The translations under genes and the position numbers were made by a program. The notes beneath the pieces are model-generated. The model was given only the letters and a program-made list of their open reading frames with translations, had not been told where the DNA came from and searched no databases. Shown piece by piece: positions 4,691 to 5,399 of a stretch of DNA of 5,399 nucleotides. Source of the stretch: Halobacteriales archaeon (GTDB lineage Archaea; Thermoplasmatota; SW-10-69-26; JACQPN01; JAIVGT01); the NCBI GenBank assembly GCA_020201485.1, contig JAIVGT010000273.1, positions 1-5,399 on the forward strand, read 5' to 3'. How positions within the stretch are numbered: position 1 is the stretch's first letter; every line of letters starts with the position of its first letter.

Positions 4691-5399
4691 CTACAGTCCG
4701 TGCAGCTCGGGCCGGAGCCTTGGGGCGAGGGCCAGGAGCACGGCGCTGCGCGTCAGCTCCGCCCGGTCCAGCGCGCCGCGCGTGAGGAAGCCCACGGCGC
4801 CCTGCTTGCGGCCGATGCCCTTCACGCCGCTCACCTCGGCCATGATGTCGCCCACCGCCTCACCTTGCTTCGCCCGCTCCACGACGGCCTGCGGGTAGGT
4901 GAAGCCGGGGCTGTGCCCATAGGTGAAGCGCCCGGCGCGGTCCATCACCGCGCACCACGTCACGTCGACGTGCTGCTGCGCCTCCGGCACGTAGCTCAGG
5001 CCGGCCTCGATGCCGACGCCGAGCTGCGCCTCGGGCCAGCGCTGCATGGCCAGCCGCGCCCGCTCCTGCGCGCCCTTCACCGCGTCGCCGTCGAACGGCT
5101 GCTCGGCCACGCCGCTCCGCACGGCGAAGCCCTTCACCGCGGCCTGCGGGAACGCATCCCGCGCCGCCGCCTTCACCGCCTTCACTTTTGCCGGGTTGTC
5201 GCTGCCCACGGCGATGCGCGCCCGGAGCAGCCTGCCTTCGAGGTCGATGTCGCCCTTGCGGATGCGCGTGGCGCTGATGCGCTCCCCGTCCGCGGCGAGG
5301 GCCATGGGGACCTCCTCCACGCGCAGCGGGGCCAGCCCCAGGTCCTTGCGCATGGCGTTGATGCGGCCGGCCGTGCCGCGCGTCTCGGGCGTGACGACG
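4691..5399 (-). CDS. coaD: Fusion: archaeal phosphopantetheine adenylyltransferase (C-terminal end) + DUF84 inosine/xanthosine triphosphatase; 5' end outside window
   Basis: The minus-strand frame is open from the right edge. The first 15 visible residues, VVTPETRGTAGRINA, continue into RKDLGLAPL, VPMALAADGE and ISATRIRKGDIDLEGRLL (about 41-58). This is the C-terminal end of archaeal PPAT, which joins ATP and 4'-phosphopantetheine to give dephospho-CoA and pyrophosphate; ISATRIR is its conserved adenylate-binding tail. Within about two residues a complete DUF84 (NTPase_I-T) domain begins: RIAVGSDNPAKVKAV (about 61-75), QPFDGD...GAQERA (about 100-113), GVGIEAGLS (about 127-135), GEAVGDIM (about 179-186) and KQGAVGFLTRGALDR (about 198-212). 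DUF84 enzymes hydrolyse ITP and XTP to monophosphates and pyrophosphate, cleaning the nucleotide pool. No ATG or GTG stands at the junction that could start DUF84 separately, which favours a true two-domain protein. The ATG at 5353 is internal to PPAT. The PPAT catalytic N-terminus lies outside the window, so its completeness cannot be judged. Confidence 0.9.
   Translation of the reverse strand, partial: VVTPETRGTAGRINAMRKDLGLAPLRVEEVPMALAADGERISATRIRKGDIDLEGRLLRARIAVGSDNPAKVKAVKAAARDAFPQAAVKGFAVRSGVAEQPFDGDAVKGAQERARLAMQRWPEAQLGVGIEAGLSYVPEAQQHVDVTWCAVMDRAGRFTYGHSPGFTYPQAVVERAKQGEAVGDIMAEVSGVKGIGRKQGAVGFLTRGALDRAELTRSAVLLALAPRLRPELHGL

Noticed and set aside
5351..5353. ATG at 5353 as the start of a stand-alone DUF84 protein
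   Set aside because: The frame continues without a stop to the window edge, and the residues before this Met (VVTPETRGTAGRINA) belong to archaeal PPAT, so the Met is internal.

Overview
The window is GC-rich throughout and most likely comes from an archaeal chromosome. The glycyl-tRNA synthetase is of the single-chain archaeal/eukaryotic type. The right edge carries the C-terminal end of an archaeal-type phosphopantetheine adenylyltransferase. The aminotransferase opens with the PGPKAKxVI block typical of an archaeal group of class III enzymes. The proteins are not extremely acidic, which argues against a haloarchaeon. A high-GC Thermoplasmatota-like lineage is a guess, not a demonstrated placement.

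Layout, left to right. (1) Bases 1-1062, plus strand: the C-terminal part of glycyl-tRNA synthetase, cut by the left edge. (2) 1202-1534, plus strand: a 110-residue secreted protein of unknown function behind a good ribosome binding site. (3) 1535-1870: a 336-base convergent intergenic region holding three strong GC hairpins, each followed on the plus strand by a pyrimidine-rich tract. (4) 1871-3100, minus strand: a 409-residue exported protein whose C-terminal half is built from DxxGxDxY / NGGG repeats of about 28 residues. (5) 3186-4526, minus strand: a complete class III PLP-dependent aminotransferase with all key catalytic residues. (6) 4527-4690: a GC-rich spacer with inverted repeats and a possible promoter/operator for the aminotransferase. 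(7) 4691-5399, minus strand, cut by the right edge: a fusion of archaeal phosphopantetheine adenylyltransferase (CoA synthesis) to a DUF84 non-canonical purine NTP phosphatase.

The two plus-strand genes converge on the three minus-strand genes. Nothing ties all five into one pathway. The synthetase, the aminotransferase and the fusion are housekeeping or metabolic enzymes. The two proteins facing the 1535-1870 hairpin region are both exported, and neither resembles a protein I can name. The most interesting items are the repeat protein, which may be a metal-binding beta-solenoid of a family I cannot name, and the CoaD-DUF84 fusion. I see no mobile element, CRISPR array, tRNA or rRNA.
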